From Pleurodeles waltl (Eukaryota > Chordata > Amphibia > Caudata > Salamandridae), in NCBI RefSeq assembly GCF_031143425.1, contig NC_090444.1:59143533-59207532 (forward strand): a stretch of 64,000 nucleotides of DNA, read 5' to 3'. Shown here piece by piece: positions 47,190 through 57,832 of the stretch. The notes under the pieces are model-generated. The model did no database searches and had not been told where the DNA came from. It worked only from the letters and a program-made list of their open reading frames with translations. The number at the start of each line of letters is the position of its first letter. The stretch's first letter is position 1. Position numbers and translations under genes: made by a program.

Positions 47190-49878
47190 TGTAAGGAAAT
47201 GCCTCCTTGGCATGGTTGCCCCCCTGACTTTTTGCCTTTGCTGATGCTATGTTTACAATTGAAAGTGTGCTGAGGCCTGCTAACCAGGCCCCAGCACCAG
47301 TGTTCTTTCCCTAACCTGTACTTTTGTATCCACAATTGGCAGACCCTGGCATCCAGATAAGTCCCTTGTAACTGGTACTTCTAGTACCAAGGGCCCTGAT
47401 GCCAAGGAAGGTCTCTAAGGGCTGCAGCATGTCTTATGCCACCCTGGAGACCTCTCACTCAGCACAGACCCACTGCTTGCCAGCTTGTGTGTGCTAGTGA
47501 GGACAAAACGAGTAAGTCGACATGGCACTCCCCTCAGGGTGCCATGCCAGCCTCTCACTGCCTATGCAGTATAGGTAAGACACCCCTCTAGCAGGCCTTA
47601 CAGCCCTAAGGCAGGGTGCACTATACCATAGGTGAGGGTACCAGTGCATGAGCATGGTACCCCTACAGTGTCTAAACAAAACCTTAGACATTGTAAGTGC
47701 AGGGTAGCCATAAGAGTATATGGTCTGGGAGTTTGTCAAACACGAACTCCACAGCACCATAATGGCTACACTGAAAACTGGGAAGTTTGGTATCAAACTT
47801 CTCTGCACAATAAATGCACACTGATGCCAGTGTACATTTTATTGTAAAATACACCACAGAGGGCACCTTAGAGGTGCCCCCTGAAACTTAACCGACTGTC
47901 TGTGTAGGCTGACTAGTTCCAGCAGCCTGCCACACCAGAGACATGTTGCTGGCCCCATGGGGAGAGTGCCTTTGTCACTCTGAGGCCAGTAACAAAGCCT
48001 GCACTGGGTGGAGATGCTAACACCTCCCCCAGGCAGGAGCTGTAACACCTGGCGGTGAGCCTCAAAGGCTCACCCCTTTGTCACAGCCCAGCAGGGCACT
48101 CCAGCTTAGTGGAGTTGCCCGCCCCCTCCGGCCACAGCCCCCACTTTTGGCGGCAAGGCTGGAGGGAACAAAGAAAGCAACAAGGAGGAGTCACTGGCCA
48201 GTCAGGACAGCCCCTAAGGTGTCCTGAGCTGAGGTGACTCTGACTTTTAGAAATCCTCCATCTTGCAGATGGAGGATTCCCCCAATAGGGTTAGGATTGT
48301 GACCCCCTCCCCTTGGGAGGAGGCACAAAGAGGGTGTACCCACCCTCAGGGCTAGTAGCCATTGGCTACTAACCCCCCAGACCTAAACACGCCCTTAAAT
48401 TTAGTATTTAAGGGCTACCCTGAACCCTAGAAAATTAGATTCCTGCAACTACAAGAAGAAGGACTGCCTAGCTGAAAACCCCTGCAGAGGAAGACCAGAA
48501 GACGACAACTGCCTTGGCTCCAGAAACTCACCGGCCTGTCTCCTGCCTTCCAAAGATCCTGCTCCAGCGACGCCTTCCAAAGGGACCAGCGACCTCGACA
48601 TCCTCTGAGGACTGCCCCTGCTTCGAAAAGACAAGAAACTCCCGAGGACAGCGGACCTGCTCCAAGAAAGGCTGCAACTTTGTTTCCAGCAGCTTTGAAA
48701 GAACCCTGCAAGCTCCCCGCAAGAAGCGTGAGACTTGCAACACTGCACCCAGCGACCCCGACTCGGCTGGTGGAGATCCAACACCTCAGGAGGGACCCCA
48801 GGACTACTCTGATACTGTGAGTACCAAAACCTGTCCCCCCTGAGCCCCCACAGCGCCGCCTGCAGAGGGAATCCCGAGGCTTCCCCTGACCGCGACTCTT
48901 TGAATCCAAAGTCCCGACGCCTGGGAGAGACCCTGCACCCGCAGCCCCCAGGACCTGAAGGACCGGACTTTCACTGGAGAAGTGACCCCCAGGAGTCCCT
49001 CTCCCTTGCCCAAGTGGAGGTTTCCCCGAGGAATCCCCCCCTTGCCTGCCTGCAGCGCTGAAGAGATCCCGAGATCTCTCATAGACTAACATTGCGAACC
49101 CGACGCCTGTTTCTACACTGCACCCGGCCGCCCCCGCGCTGCTGAGGGTGAAATTTCTGTGTGGACTTGTGTCCCCCCCGGTGCCCTACAAAACCCCCCT
49201 GGTCTGCCCTCCGAAGACGCGGGTACTTACCTGCAAGCAGACCGGAACCGGGGCACCCCCTTCTCTCCATTCTAGCCTATGCGTTTTGGGCACCACTTTG
49301 AACTCTGCACCTGACCGGCCCTGAGCTGCTGGTGTGGTGACTTTGGGGTTGCTCTGAACCCCCAACGGTGTGCTACCTTGGACCAAGAACTGAACCCTGT
49401 AAGTGTCTTACTTACCTGGTTAACCTAACAAATACTTACCTCCCCTAGGAACTGTGAAAATTGCACTAAGTGTCCACTTTTAAAACAGCTACTTGTCAAT
49501 AACTTGAAAAGTATACATGCAATTTTTATGATTTAAAGTTCCTAAAGTACTTACCTGCAATACCTTTCGAATGAGATATTACATGTAGAATTTGAACCTG
49601 TGGTTCTTAAAATAAACTAAGAAAAGATATTTTTCTATACAAAAACCTAGTGGCTGGATTTGTCTCTGAGTGTGTGTACCTCATTTATTGTCTATGTGTA
49701 TGTACAACAAATGCTTAACACTACTCCTTGGATAAGCCTACTGCTCGACCACACTACCACAAAATAGAGCACTAGTATTATCTATTTTTACCACTATTTT
49801 ACCTCTAAGGGGAACCCTTGGACTCTGTGCATGCTATTCCTTACTTTGAAATAGCACATACAGAGCCAACTTCCTACA
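47190..49878 (+). repeat. Element C 5' LTR
   Basis: Long LTR of 2689 bp. The probable promoter is TATTTAAG (48405-48412) with an inverted CCAAT box 40 bases upstream inside TAGTAGCCATTGGCTACTA. AATAAA lies at 49611-49616, followed by a GT-rich tract. This implies a U3 of about 1.25 kb, an unusually long R of about 1.2 kb and a U5 of about 240 bp. Splice-donor-like sequences GTGAGT (48817-48822) and GTAAGT (49399-49404) lie within R. Confidence 0.95.
48405..48412 (+). promoter_or_regulatory. TATA-like box of element C LTR
   Basis: TATTTAAG lies inside AAATTTAGTATTTAAGGG. The same site is at 56167-56174 in the 3' LTR and, inverted, in the solo LTR near 13945. The inverted CCAAT box upstream supports it. 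Confidence 0.5.
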
Positions 49879-49879
49879 T

Positions 49880-49898
49880 TGGTGGATCAGCGGTGGGG
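49880..49898 (+). other. Primer binding site of element C
   Basis: TGGTGGATCAGCGGTGGGG begins one base after the LTR. Without the inserted AT it matches the complement of a leucine tRNA (AAG/UAG type) 3' end, TGGTGGCAGCGGTGGG. Confidence 0.6.
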
Positions 49899-50142
49899 TA
49901 CAAGACTTTGCATTTGCTGGACTACTCAGCCAATACCTGATCACACGACAAATTCCAAAATTGTCATTAGAAATTGATTTTTGCAATTTGAAAAGTTTTC
50001 TAAATTCTTAAAAGACCTGCTAGGGCCTTGTGTTAGATCCTGTTTAGCATTTCTTTTAGAGTTTAAAAGTTTGTAAAAGTTTGAATTAGATTCTAGAACC
50101 AGTTGTAGATTCTTAAAAAGTATTCCAACTTTTAGAAGCAAA

Positions 50143-53100
50143 ATGTCTAGCACAGATGTGACTGTGGTGGAACTCGACACCACACCTTACCTCCATCTTA
50201 AGATGAGGGAGCTAAGGTCACTCTGTAAAATAAAGAAAATAACAATGGGCCCCAAACCTACCAAAATACAGCTCCAGGAGCTTTTGGCAGAGTTTGAAAA
50301 GGCCAACCCCTCTGAGGGTGGCAACTCAGAGGAAGAGGATAGTGACTTGGAGGAAAATTCCCCCCTACCAATCCTATCTAGGGAGAACAGGGTCCCTCAA
50401 ACCCTGACTCCAAAAATAATAGTCAGAGATGCTGGTTCCCTCACAGGAGAGACCAACACCTCTGAAATCACTGAGGATAGCCCCAGTGAAGAGGACATCC
50501 AGTTAGCCAGGATGGCCAAAAGATTGGCTTTGGAAAGACAGATCCTAGCCATAGAGAGGGAAAGACAAGAGATGGGCCTAGGACCCATCAATGGTGGCAG
50601 CAACATAAATAGGGTCAGAGATTCTCCTGACATGTTGAAAATCCCTAAAGGGATTGTAACTAAATATGAAGATGGTGATGACATCACCAAATGGTTCACA
50701 GCTTTTGAGAGGGCTTGTGTAACCAGAAAAGTGAACAGATCTCACTGGGGTGCTCTCCTTTGGGAAATGTTCACAGGAAAGTGTGGGGATAGACTCCTCA
50801 CACTCTCTGGACAAGATGCAGAATCTTATGACCTCATGAAGGGTACCCTGATTGAGGGCTTTGGATTCTCCACTGAGGAGTATAGGATTAGATTCAGGGG
50901 GGCTCAAAAATCCTCGAGCCAGACCTGGGTTGACTTTGTAGACTACTCAGTGAAAACACTAGATGGTTGGATTCAAGGCAGTGGTGTAAGTAATTATGAT
51001 GGGCTGTACAATTTATTTGTGAAAGAACACCTGTTAAGTAATTGTTTCAATGATAAACTGCATCAGCATCTGGTAGACCTAGGACCAATTTCTCCCCAAG
51101 AATTGGGAAAGAAGGCGGACCATTGGGTCAAGACAAGGGTGTCCAAGACTTCAACAGGGGGTGACCAAAAGAAAGGGGTCACAAAGACTCCCCAGGGGAA
51201 GGGTGATGAGACAACCAAAACTAAAAATAGTAAAGAGTCTTCTACAGGCCCCCAAAAACCTGCACAGGAGGGTGGGCCCAGAGCCTCTTCACAAAACAAT
51301 GGGTACAAGGGTAAAAACTTTGATCCCAAAAAGGCCTGGTGTCATAGCTGTAAACAGCATGGACACCAAACTGGAGACAAGGCCTGTCCCAAGAAAGGTT
51401 CCACTCCAAACTCCCATCCAGGTAACACTGGTATGGCTAGTCTCCAAGTGGGATCAACAGTGTGCCCAGAGCAAATCAGGGTCCACACTGAAGCTACTCT
51501 AGTTTCTGAGGGTGGGGTGGATTTAGCCACACTAGCTGTCTGGCCGCCTAACATGCAAAAATACAGACAGCAACTCTTAATTAATGGGACTAGAATAGAG
51601 GGCCTGAGGGATACAGGTGCCAGTGTCACCATGGTGACAGAGAAACTGGTTTCCCCTGGCCAATACCTGACTGGAAAAACTTACACAGTCACCAACGCTG
51701 ACAATCAGAGAAAAGTACATCCCATGGCAATGGTTACTTTAGAATGGGGAGGGGTCAATGGCCTGAAGCAGGTGGTGGTCTCCTCAAATATCCCAGTGGA
51801 CTGTCTGCTTGGAAATGACCTGGAGTCCTCAGCATGGGCTGAGGTAGAACTAAAAACCCATGCAGCAATGCTGGGTATCCCTGAACTGGTGTGTGTGAAA
51901 ACAAGAGCACAGTGCAAGGCACAGGGTGAACAAGTAGAGCTGGAGTCTGGAAGAATGGCCCAGCCTACCAAGAGAACAGGAAAGTCAGTTGGGAAACCAA
52001 CTGCAACACAGCAAAAGAAAGGGAACCTCTCTTCTCAGGAAGAAGTTCTGCCCTCTGAGGGAACTGAGCCTTTGGAGCTTGAACCTTATCAGGTTGAGCT
52101 CTTAGGCCCAGGGGGACCCTCAAGGGAGGAGCTGTGTAAGGGACAAGAAACCTGTCCCTCTCTTGAAGGCCTTAGGCAGCAAGCTGCTGAAGAGTCCAAA
52201 GGCAAGAAAAATGGAACACATAGGGTCTATTGGGAAGATGGACTCCTGTACACTGAGGCCAGAGACCCCAAACCTGGTGCCACTAGGAGAGTGGTAGTGC
52301 CTCAGCTGTTCAGGAAGTTCATCCTAACATTGGCCCATGACATTCCCCTTGCTGGACATTTGGGACAAACCAAGACGTGGGAGAGGTTAGTCAACCACTT
52401 CTACTGGCCCAATATGTCCAACATGGTTAAGGAGTTTTGCCTCTCCTGCCCCACCTGTCAAGCCAGTGGTAAGACAGGTGGGCATCCAAAGGCCCCCCTC
52501 ATTCCACTTCCAGTGGTGGGGGTTCCCTTTGAAAGAGTGGGTGTGGACATAGTTGGTCCACTAGAACCTCCCACAGCCTCAGGAAATATGTATATCCTGG
52601 TAGTAGTGGATCATGCTACCAGGTATCCTGAAGCTATTCCCCTTAGGTCGACTACTGCCCCTGCAGTAGCCAAGGCCCTCATTGGTATCTTTACCAGAGT
52701 GGGTTTCCCTAAGGAGGTGGTGTCTGACAGAGGTACCAACTTCATGTCAGCATACCTAAAACACATGTGGAATGAGTGTGGAGTGACTTACAAATTCACT
52801 ACACCATACCATCCACAAACTAATGGCTTAGTTGAGAGATTCAACAAGACATTAAAAGGCATGATCATGGGGCTCCCAGAAAAACTCAAAAGGAGATGGG
52901 ATGTCCTCTTGCCATGTCTGCTTTTCGCTTACAGAGAGGTGCCACAGAAGGGAGTAGGATTCTCACCCTTTGAACTTCTGTTTGGTCATCCTGTAAGAGG
53001 ACCACTTGCCCTTGTTAAAGAAGGCTGGGAGAGACCTCTCCATGAGCCTAAACAGGACATAGTGGACTATGTACTTGGCCTTCGCTCTAGAATGGCAGAG

Positions 53101-54921
53101 TACATGGAAAAGGCAACCAAAAACCTTGAGGCCAGCCAACAGCTCCAGAAGTTTTGGTATGACCAAAAGGCTGCACTGGTTGAGTTCCAACCAGGGCAGA
53201 AAGTCTGGGTTCTGGAGCCTGTGGCTCCCAGGGCACTCCAGGACAAATGGAGTGGCCCTTACCCAGTGCTAGAAAGGAAGAGTCAGGTCACCTACCTGGT
53301 GGACCTGGGCACAAGCAGGAGCCCCAAGAGGGTGATCCATGTGAACCGCCTTAAACTCTTCCATGACAGGGCTGATGTGAATCTGTTGATGGTAACAGAT
53401 GAGGATCAGGAGGCAGAGAGTGAACCTCTCCCTGATCTTCTGTCATCAGACCCAAAAGATGGCACAGTAGATGGAGTGATCTACTCAGACACCCTCTCTG
53501 GCCAACAGCAAGCTGATTGTAGGAGAGTCCTACAACAGTTTCCTGAACTCTTCTCTTTAACCCCTGGTCAGACACACCTGTGTTCCCATGATGTGGACAC
53601 AGGAGACAGCATGCCTGTCAAAAACAAAATCTTTAGACAGTCTGACCATGTTAAGGAAAGCATCAAGGTGGAAGTCCACAAGATGCTGGAATTGGGAGTA
53701 ATTGAGCGCTCTGACAGCCCCTGGGCTAGCCCAGTGGTCTTAGTCCCCAAACCTCACACCAAAGATGGAAAGAAAGAGATGAGGTTTTGTGTGGACTACA
53801 GAGGGCTCAATTCTGTCACCAAGACAGATGCTCATCCAATTCCAAGAGCTGATGAGCTCATAGACAAATTAGGTGCTGCCAAATTCTTAAGTACCTTTGA
53901 CTTGACAGCAGGGTACTGGCAAATAAAAATGGCACCTGGAGCAAAAGAGAAAACAGCATTCTCCACACCTGATGGGCATTATCAGTTTACTGTTATGCCC
54001 TTTGGTTTAAAGAATGCCCCTGCCACCTTCCAAAGGTTGGTGAATCAAGTCCTTGCTGGCTTGGAGTCCTTTAGCACAGCTTATCTTGATGATATTGCTG
54101 TCTTTAGCTCCACCTGGCAGGATCACCTGGTCCACCTGAGGAAGGTTTTGAAGGCTCTGCAATCTGCAGGCCTCTCTATCAAGGCATCCAAATGCCAGAT
54201 AGGGCAGGGAACTGTGGTTTACTTGGGCCACCTTGTAGGTGGAGGCCAAGTTCAGCCACTCCAACCCAAGATCCAGACTATTCTGGACTGGGTAGCTCCA
54301 AAAACCCAGACTCAAGTCAGGGCATTCCTTGGCTTGACTGGGTATTACAGGAGGTTTGTGAAGGGATATGGATCCATTGTGACAGCCCTCACTGAACTCA
54401 CCTCCAAGAAAATGCCCAAGAAAGTGAACTGGACTGTGGAATGCCAACAGGCCTTTGACACCCTGAAACAAGCAATGTGCTCAGCACCAGTTCTAAAAGC
54501 TCCAGATTATTCTAAGCAGTTCATTGTGCAGACTGATGCCTCTGAACATGGGATAGGGGCAGTTTTGTCCCAAACAAATGATGATGGCCTTGACCAGCCT
54601 GTTGCTTTCATTAGCAGGAGGTTACTCCCCAGGGAGCAGCGTTGGAGTGCCATTGAGAGGGAGGCCTTTGCTGTGGTTTGGTCCCTGAAGAAGCTGAGAC
54701 CATACCTCTTTGGGACTCACTTCCTAGTTCAAACTGACCACAGACCTCTCAAATGGCTGATGCAAATGAAAGGTGAAAATCCTAAACTGTTGAGGTGGTC
54801 CATCTCCCTACAGGGAATGGACTTTATAGTGGAACACAGACCTGGGACTGCCCATGCCAATGCAGATGGCCTTTCCAGGTTCTTCCACTTAGAAAATGAA
54901 GACTCTCTTGGGAAAGGTTAG
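50143..54921 (+). CDS. Gag-Pol polyprotein of Gmr1-like element (Gag-PR-IN-RT-RNase H)
   Basis: One open frame of 1592 codons. Gag occupies about residues 1-390, with a zinc knuckle at C400-C403-H408-C415 (spacing 2-4-6 rather than 2-4-4). Protease follows with DTGA at 490-493. Integrase comes next: H732, H739, C769, C772, then D802, D862 and E898 (35 residues between the last two), and a GPY motif at 1038-1040. RT starts near 1175, with the first catalytic D at 1253 in STFDLTAGYWQI and YLDD at 1314-1317. RNase H ends the protein with D1465, E1507 and D1532. Canonical Gypsy elements place integrase last; this order is that of Gmr1 elements. The protein would copy the element's RNA and integrate the DNA. 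All catalytic residues seen are intact and there is no stop or frameshift. Confidence 0.96.
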   Translation: MSSTDVTVVELDTTPYLHLKMRELRSLCKIKKITMGPKPTKIQLQELLAEFEKANPSEGGNSEEEDSDLEENSPLPILSRENRVPQTLTPKIIVRDAGSLTGETNTSEITEDSPSEEDIQLARMAKRLALERQILAIERERQEMGLGPINGGSNINRVRDSPDMLKIPKGIVTKYEDGDDITKWFTAFERACVTRKVNRSHWGALLWEMFTGKCGDRLLTLSGQDAESYDLMKGTLIEGFGFSTEEYRIRFRGAQKSSSQTWVDFVDYSVKTLDGWIQGSGVSNYDGLYNLFVKEHLLSNCFNDKLHQHLVDLGPISPQELGKKADHWVKTRVSKTSTGGDQKKGVTKTPQGKGDETTKTKNSKESSTGPQKPAQEGGPRASSQNNGYKGKNFDPKKAWCHSCKQHGHQTGDKACPKKGSTPNSHPGNTGMASLQVGSTVCPEQIRVHTEATLVSEGGVDLATLAVWPPNMQKYRQQLLINGTRIEGLRDTGASVTMVTEKLVSPGQYLTGKTYTVTNADNQRKVHPMAMVTLEWGGVNGLKQVVVSSNIPVDCLLGNDLESSAWAEVELKTHAAMLGIPELVCVKTRAQCKAQGEQVELESGRMAQPTKRTGKSVGKPTATQQKKGNLSSQEEVLPSEGTEPLELEPYQVELLGPGGPSREELCKGQETCPSLEGLRQQAAEESKGKKNGTHRVYWEDGLLYTEARDPKPGATRRVVVPQLFRKFILTLAHDIPLAGHLGQTKTWERLVNHFYWPNMSNMVKEFCLSCPTCQASGKTGGHPKAPLIPLPVVGVPFERVGVDIVGPLEPPTASGNMYILVVVDHATRYPEAIPLRSTTAPAVAKALIGIFTRVGFPKEVVSDRGTNFMSAYLKHMWNECGVTYKFTTPYHPQTNGLVERFNKTLKGMIMGLPEKLKRRWDVLLPCLLFAYREVPQKGVGFSPFELLFGHPVRGPLALVKEGWERPLHEPKQDIVDYVLGLRSRMAEYMEKATKNLEASQQLQKFWYDQKAALVEFQPGQKVWVLEPVAPRALQDKWSGPYPVLERKSQVTYLVDLGTSRSPKRVIHVNRLKLFHDRADVNLLMVTDEDQEAESEPLPDLLSSDPKDGTVDGVIYSDTLSGQQQADCRRVLQQFPELFSLTPGQTHLCSHDVDTGDSMPVKNKIFRQSDHVKESIKVEVHKMLELGVIERSDSPWASPVVLVPKPHTKDGKKEMRFCVDYRGLNSVTKTDAHPIPRADELIDKLGAAKFLSTFDLTAGYWQIKMAPGAKEKTAFSTPDGHYQFTVMPFGLKNAPATFQRLVNQVLAGLESFSTAYLDDIAVFSSTWQDHLVHLRKVLKALQSAGLSIKASKCQIGQGTVVYLGHLVGGGQVQPLQPKIQTILDWVAPKTQTQVRAFLGLTGYYRRFVKGYGSIVTALTELTSKKMPKKVNWTVECQQAFDTLKQAMCSAPVLKAPDYSKQFIVQTDASEHGIGAVLSQTNDDGLDQPVAFISRRLLPREQRWSAIEREAFAVVWSLKKLRPYLFGTHFLVQTDHRPLKWLMQMKGENPKLLRWSISLQGMDFIVEHRPGTAHANADGLSRFFHLENEDSLGKG

Positions 54922-54939
54922 TCTCATCCTCTTTCGTTT

Positions 54940-54952
54940 GGGGGGGGGGTTG
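54940..54952 (+). other. Polypurine tract of element C
   Basis: A run of ten G (54940-54949) followed by TTG precedes the 3' LTR. Homopolymeric G is unusual for a polypurine tract and is prone to length change. Confidence 0.6.
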
Positions 54953-57642
54953 TGTAAGGAAATACCTCCTTGGCATGGTTGCCCCCTGACTTTTTGCCTT
55001 TGCTGATGCTATGTTTACAATTGAAAGTGTGCTGAGGCCTGCTAACCAGGCCCCAGCACCAGTGTTCTTTCCCTAACCTGTACTTTTGTATCCACAATTG
55101 GCAGACCCTGGCATCCAGATAAGTCCCTTGTAACTGGTACTTCTAGTACCAAGGGCCCTGATGCCAAGGAAGGTCTCTAAGGGCTGCAGCATGTCTTATG
55201 CCACCCTGGAGACCTCTCACTCAGCACAGACCCACTGCTTGCCAGCTTGTGTGTGCTAGTGAGGACAAAACGAGTAAGTCGACATGGCACTCCCCTCAGG
55301 GTGCCATGCCAGCCTCTCACTGCCTATGCAGTATAGGTAAGACACCCCTCTAGCAGGCCTTACAGCCCTAAGGCAGGGTGCACTATACCATAGGTGAGGG
55401 TACCAGTGCATGAGCATGGTACCCCTACAGTGTCTAAACAAAACCTTAGACATTGTAAGTGCAGGGTAGCCATAAGAGTATATGGTCTGGGAGTTTGTCA
55501 AACACGAACTCCACAGCACCATAATGGCTACACTGAAAACTGGGAAGTTTGGTATCAAACTTCTCAGCACAATAAATGCACACTGATGCCAGTGTACATT
55601 TTATTGTAAAATACACCACAGAGGGCACCTTAGAGGTGCCCCCTGAAACTTAACCGACTGTCTGTGTAGGCTGACTAGTTCCAGCAGCCTGCCACACCAG
55701 AGACATGTTGCTGGCCCCATGGGGAGAGTGCCTTTGTCACTCTGAGGCCAGTAACAAAGCCTGCACTGGGTGGAGATGCTAACACCTCCCCCAGGCAGGA
55801 GCTGTAACACCTGGCGGTGAGCCTCAAAGGCTCACCCCTTTGTCACAGCCCAGCAGGGCACTCCAGCTTAGTGGAGTTGCCCGCCCCCTCCGGCCACGGC
55901 CCCCACTTTTGGCGGCAAGGCTGGAGGGAACAAAGAAAGCAACAAGGAGGAGTCACTGGCCAGTCAGGACAGCCCCTAAGGTGTCCTGAGCTGAGGTGAC
56001 TCTGACTTTTAGAAATCCTCCATCTTGCAGATGGAGGATTCCCCCAATAGGGTTAGGATTGTGACCCCCTCCCCTTGGGAGGAGGCACAAAGAGGGTGTA
56101 CCCACCCTCAGGGCTAGTAGCCATTGGCTACTAACCCCCCAGACCTAAACACGCCCTTAAATTTAGTATTTAAGGGCTACCCTGAACCCTAGAAAATTAG
56201 ATTCCTGCAACTACAAGAAGAAGGACTGCCTAGCTGAAAACCCCTGCAGAGGAAGACCAGAAGACGACAACTGCCTTGGCTCCAGAAACTCACCGGCCTG
56301 TCTCCTGCCTTCCAAAGATCCTGCTCCAGCGACGCCTTCCAAAGGGACCAGCGACCTCGACATCCTCTGAGGACTGCCCCTGCTTCGAAAAGACAAGAAA
56401 CTCCCGAGGACAGCGGACCTGCTCCAAGAAAGGCTGCAACTTTGTTTCCAGCAGCTTTGAAAGAACCCTGCAAGCTCCCCGCAAGAAGCGTGAGACTTGC
56501 AACACTGCACCCGGCGACCCCGACTCGGCTGGTGGAGATCCAACACCTCAGGAGGGACCCCAGGACTACTCTGATACTGTGAGTACCAAAACCTGTCCCC
56601 CCTGAGCCCCCACAGCGCCGCCTGCAGAGGGAATCCCGAGGCTTCCCCTGACCGCGACTCTTTGAATCCAAAGTCCCGACGCCTGGGAGAGACCCTGCAC
56701 CCGCAGCCCCCAGGACCTGAAGGACCGGACTTTCACTGGAGAAGTGACCCCCAGGAGTCCCTCTCCCTTGCCCAAGTGGAGGTTTCCCCGAGGAATCCCC
56801 CCCCTTGCCTGCCTGCAGCGCTGAAGAGATCCCGAGATCTCTCATAGACTAACATTGCGAACCCGACGCCTGTTTCTACACTGCACCCGGCCGCCCCCGC
56901 GCTGCTGAGGGTGAAATTTCTGTGTGGACTTGTGTCCCCCCCGGTGCCCTACAAAACCCCCCTGGTCTGCCCTCCGAAGACGCGGGTACTTACCTGCAAG
57001 CAGACCGGAACCGGGGCACCCCCTTCTCTCCATTCTAGCCTATGCGTTTTGGGCACCACTTTGAACTCTGCACCTGACCGGCCCTGAGCTGCTGGTGTGG
57101 TGACTTTGGGGTTGCTCTGAACCCCCCAACGGTGGGCTACCTTGGACCAAGAACTGAACCCTGTAAGTGTCTTACTTACCTGGTTAACCTAACAAATACT
57201 TACCTCCCCTAGGAACTGTGAAAATTGCACTAAGTGTCCACTTTTAAAACAGCTACTTGTCAATAACTTGAAAAGTATACATGCAATTTTTATGATTTAA
57301 AGTTCCTAAAGTACTTACCTGCAATACCTTTCGAATGAGATATTACATGTAGAATTTGAACCTGTGGTTCTTAAAATAAACTAAGAAAATATATTTTTCT
57401 ATACAAAAACCTATTGGCTGGATTTGTCTCTGAGTGTGTGTACCTCATTTATTGTCTATGTGTATGTACAACAAATGCTTAACACTACTCCTTGGATAAG
57501 CCTACTGCTCGACCACACTACCACAAAATAGAGCACTAGTATTATCTATTTTTACCACTATTTTACCTCTAAGGGGAACCCTTGGACTCTGTGCATGCTA
57601 TTCCTTACTTTGAAATAGCACATACAGAGCCAACTTCCTACA
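54953..57642 (+). repeat. Element C 3' LTR
   Basis: 2690 bp, nearly identical to 47190-49878. Differences seen include a G/A near the start, A/G in GGCCACGGCCCC, T/A in CTTCTCAGCAC, C-run lengths near 56800 and 57123, and GATATT/TATATT near 57390. The target duplication TGTAT follows at 57643. Confidence 0.95.
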
Positions 57643-57647
57643 TGTAT

Positions 57648-57832
57648 AAACACCATGAGGAATAACAAAGGCCGTGAGACTCTGTGTCACCTTTGACAAG
57701 GCTTTTTGGTGATAGAAAATCTACGGTTGAAAAATATGTGGCCTTACCAATTTTAGCCATTATCCCAAGAATGGGAGGCAGAGGGTGGAAGTCAACTAAT
57801 ATATTTTATTTTAAGGTGTCAAGATCTACAAC
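57648..57832 (-). pseudogene. Ty3/Gypsy-type RT relic, upstream half
   Basis: The minus strand encodes VVDLDTLK, then after a stop NILVDFHPLPPILGIMAKIG and KATYFSTVDFLS, the N-terminal RT boxes up to the first catalytic aspartate. It continues toward 57648, where element C interrupts it. The downstream RT boxes resume at 47189. The right end is cut at 57832 by the provirus B LTR. Confidence 0.7.

Larger units (their letters stand above)
47190..57642 (+). mobile_element. Element C: complete Gmr1-like LTR retrotransposon
   Basis: A 10453-bp element has LTRs of 2689 and 2690 bp that start TGTAAGGAAAT and end CTTCCTACA. A perfect 5-bp target duplication TGTAT lies at 47185-47189 and 57643-57647. 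A leucine-tRNA-like PBS, one uninterrupted 1592-codon gag-pol frame and a G-run polypurine tract lie between. By eye the two LTRs differ at only about ten positions. Intact coding capacity and near-identical LTRs indicate a recent insertion. Its domain order, with integrase before RT, places it with the Gmr1 group of Ty3/Gypsy elements. There is no env. Confidence 0.95.
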
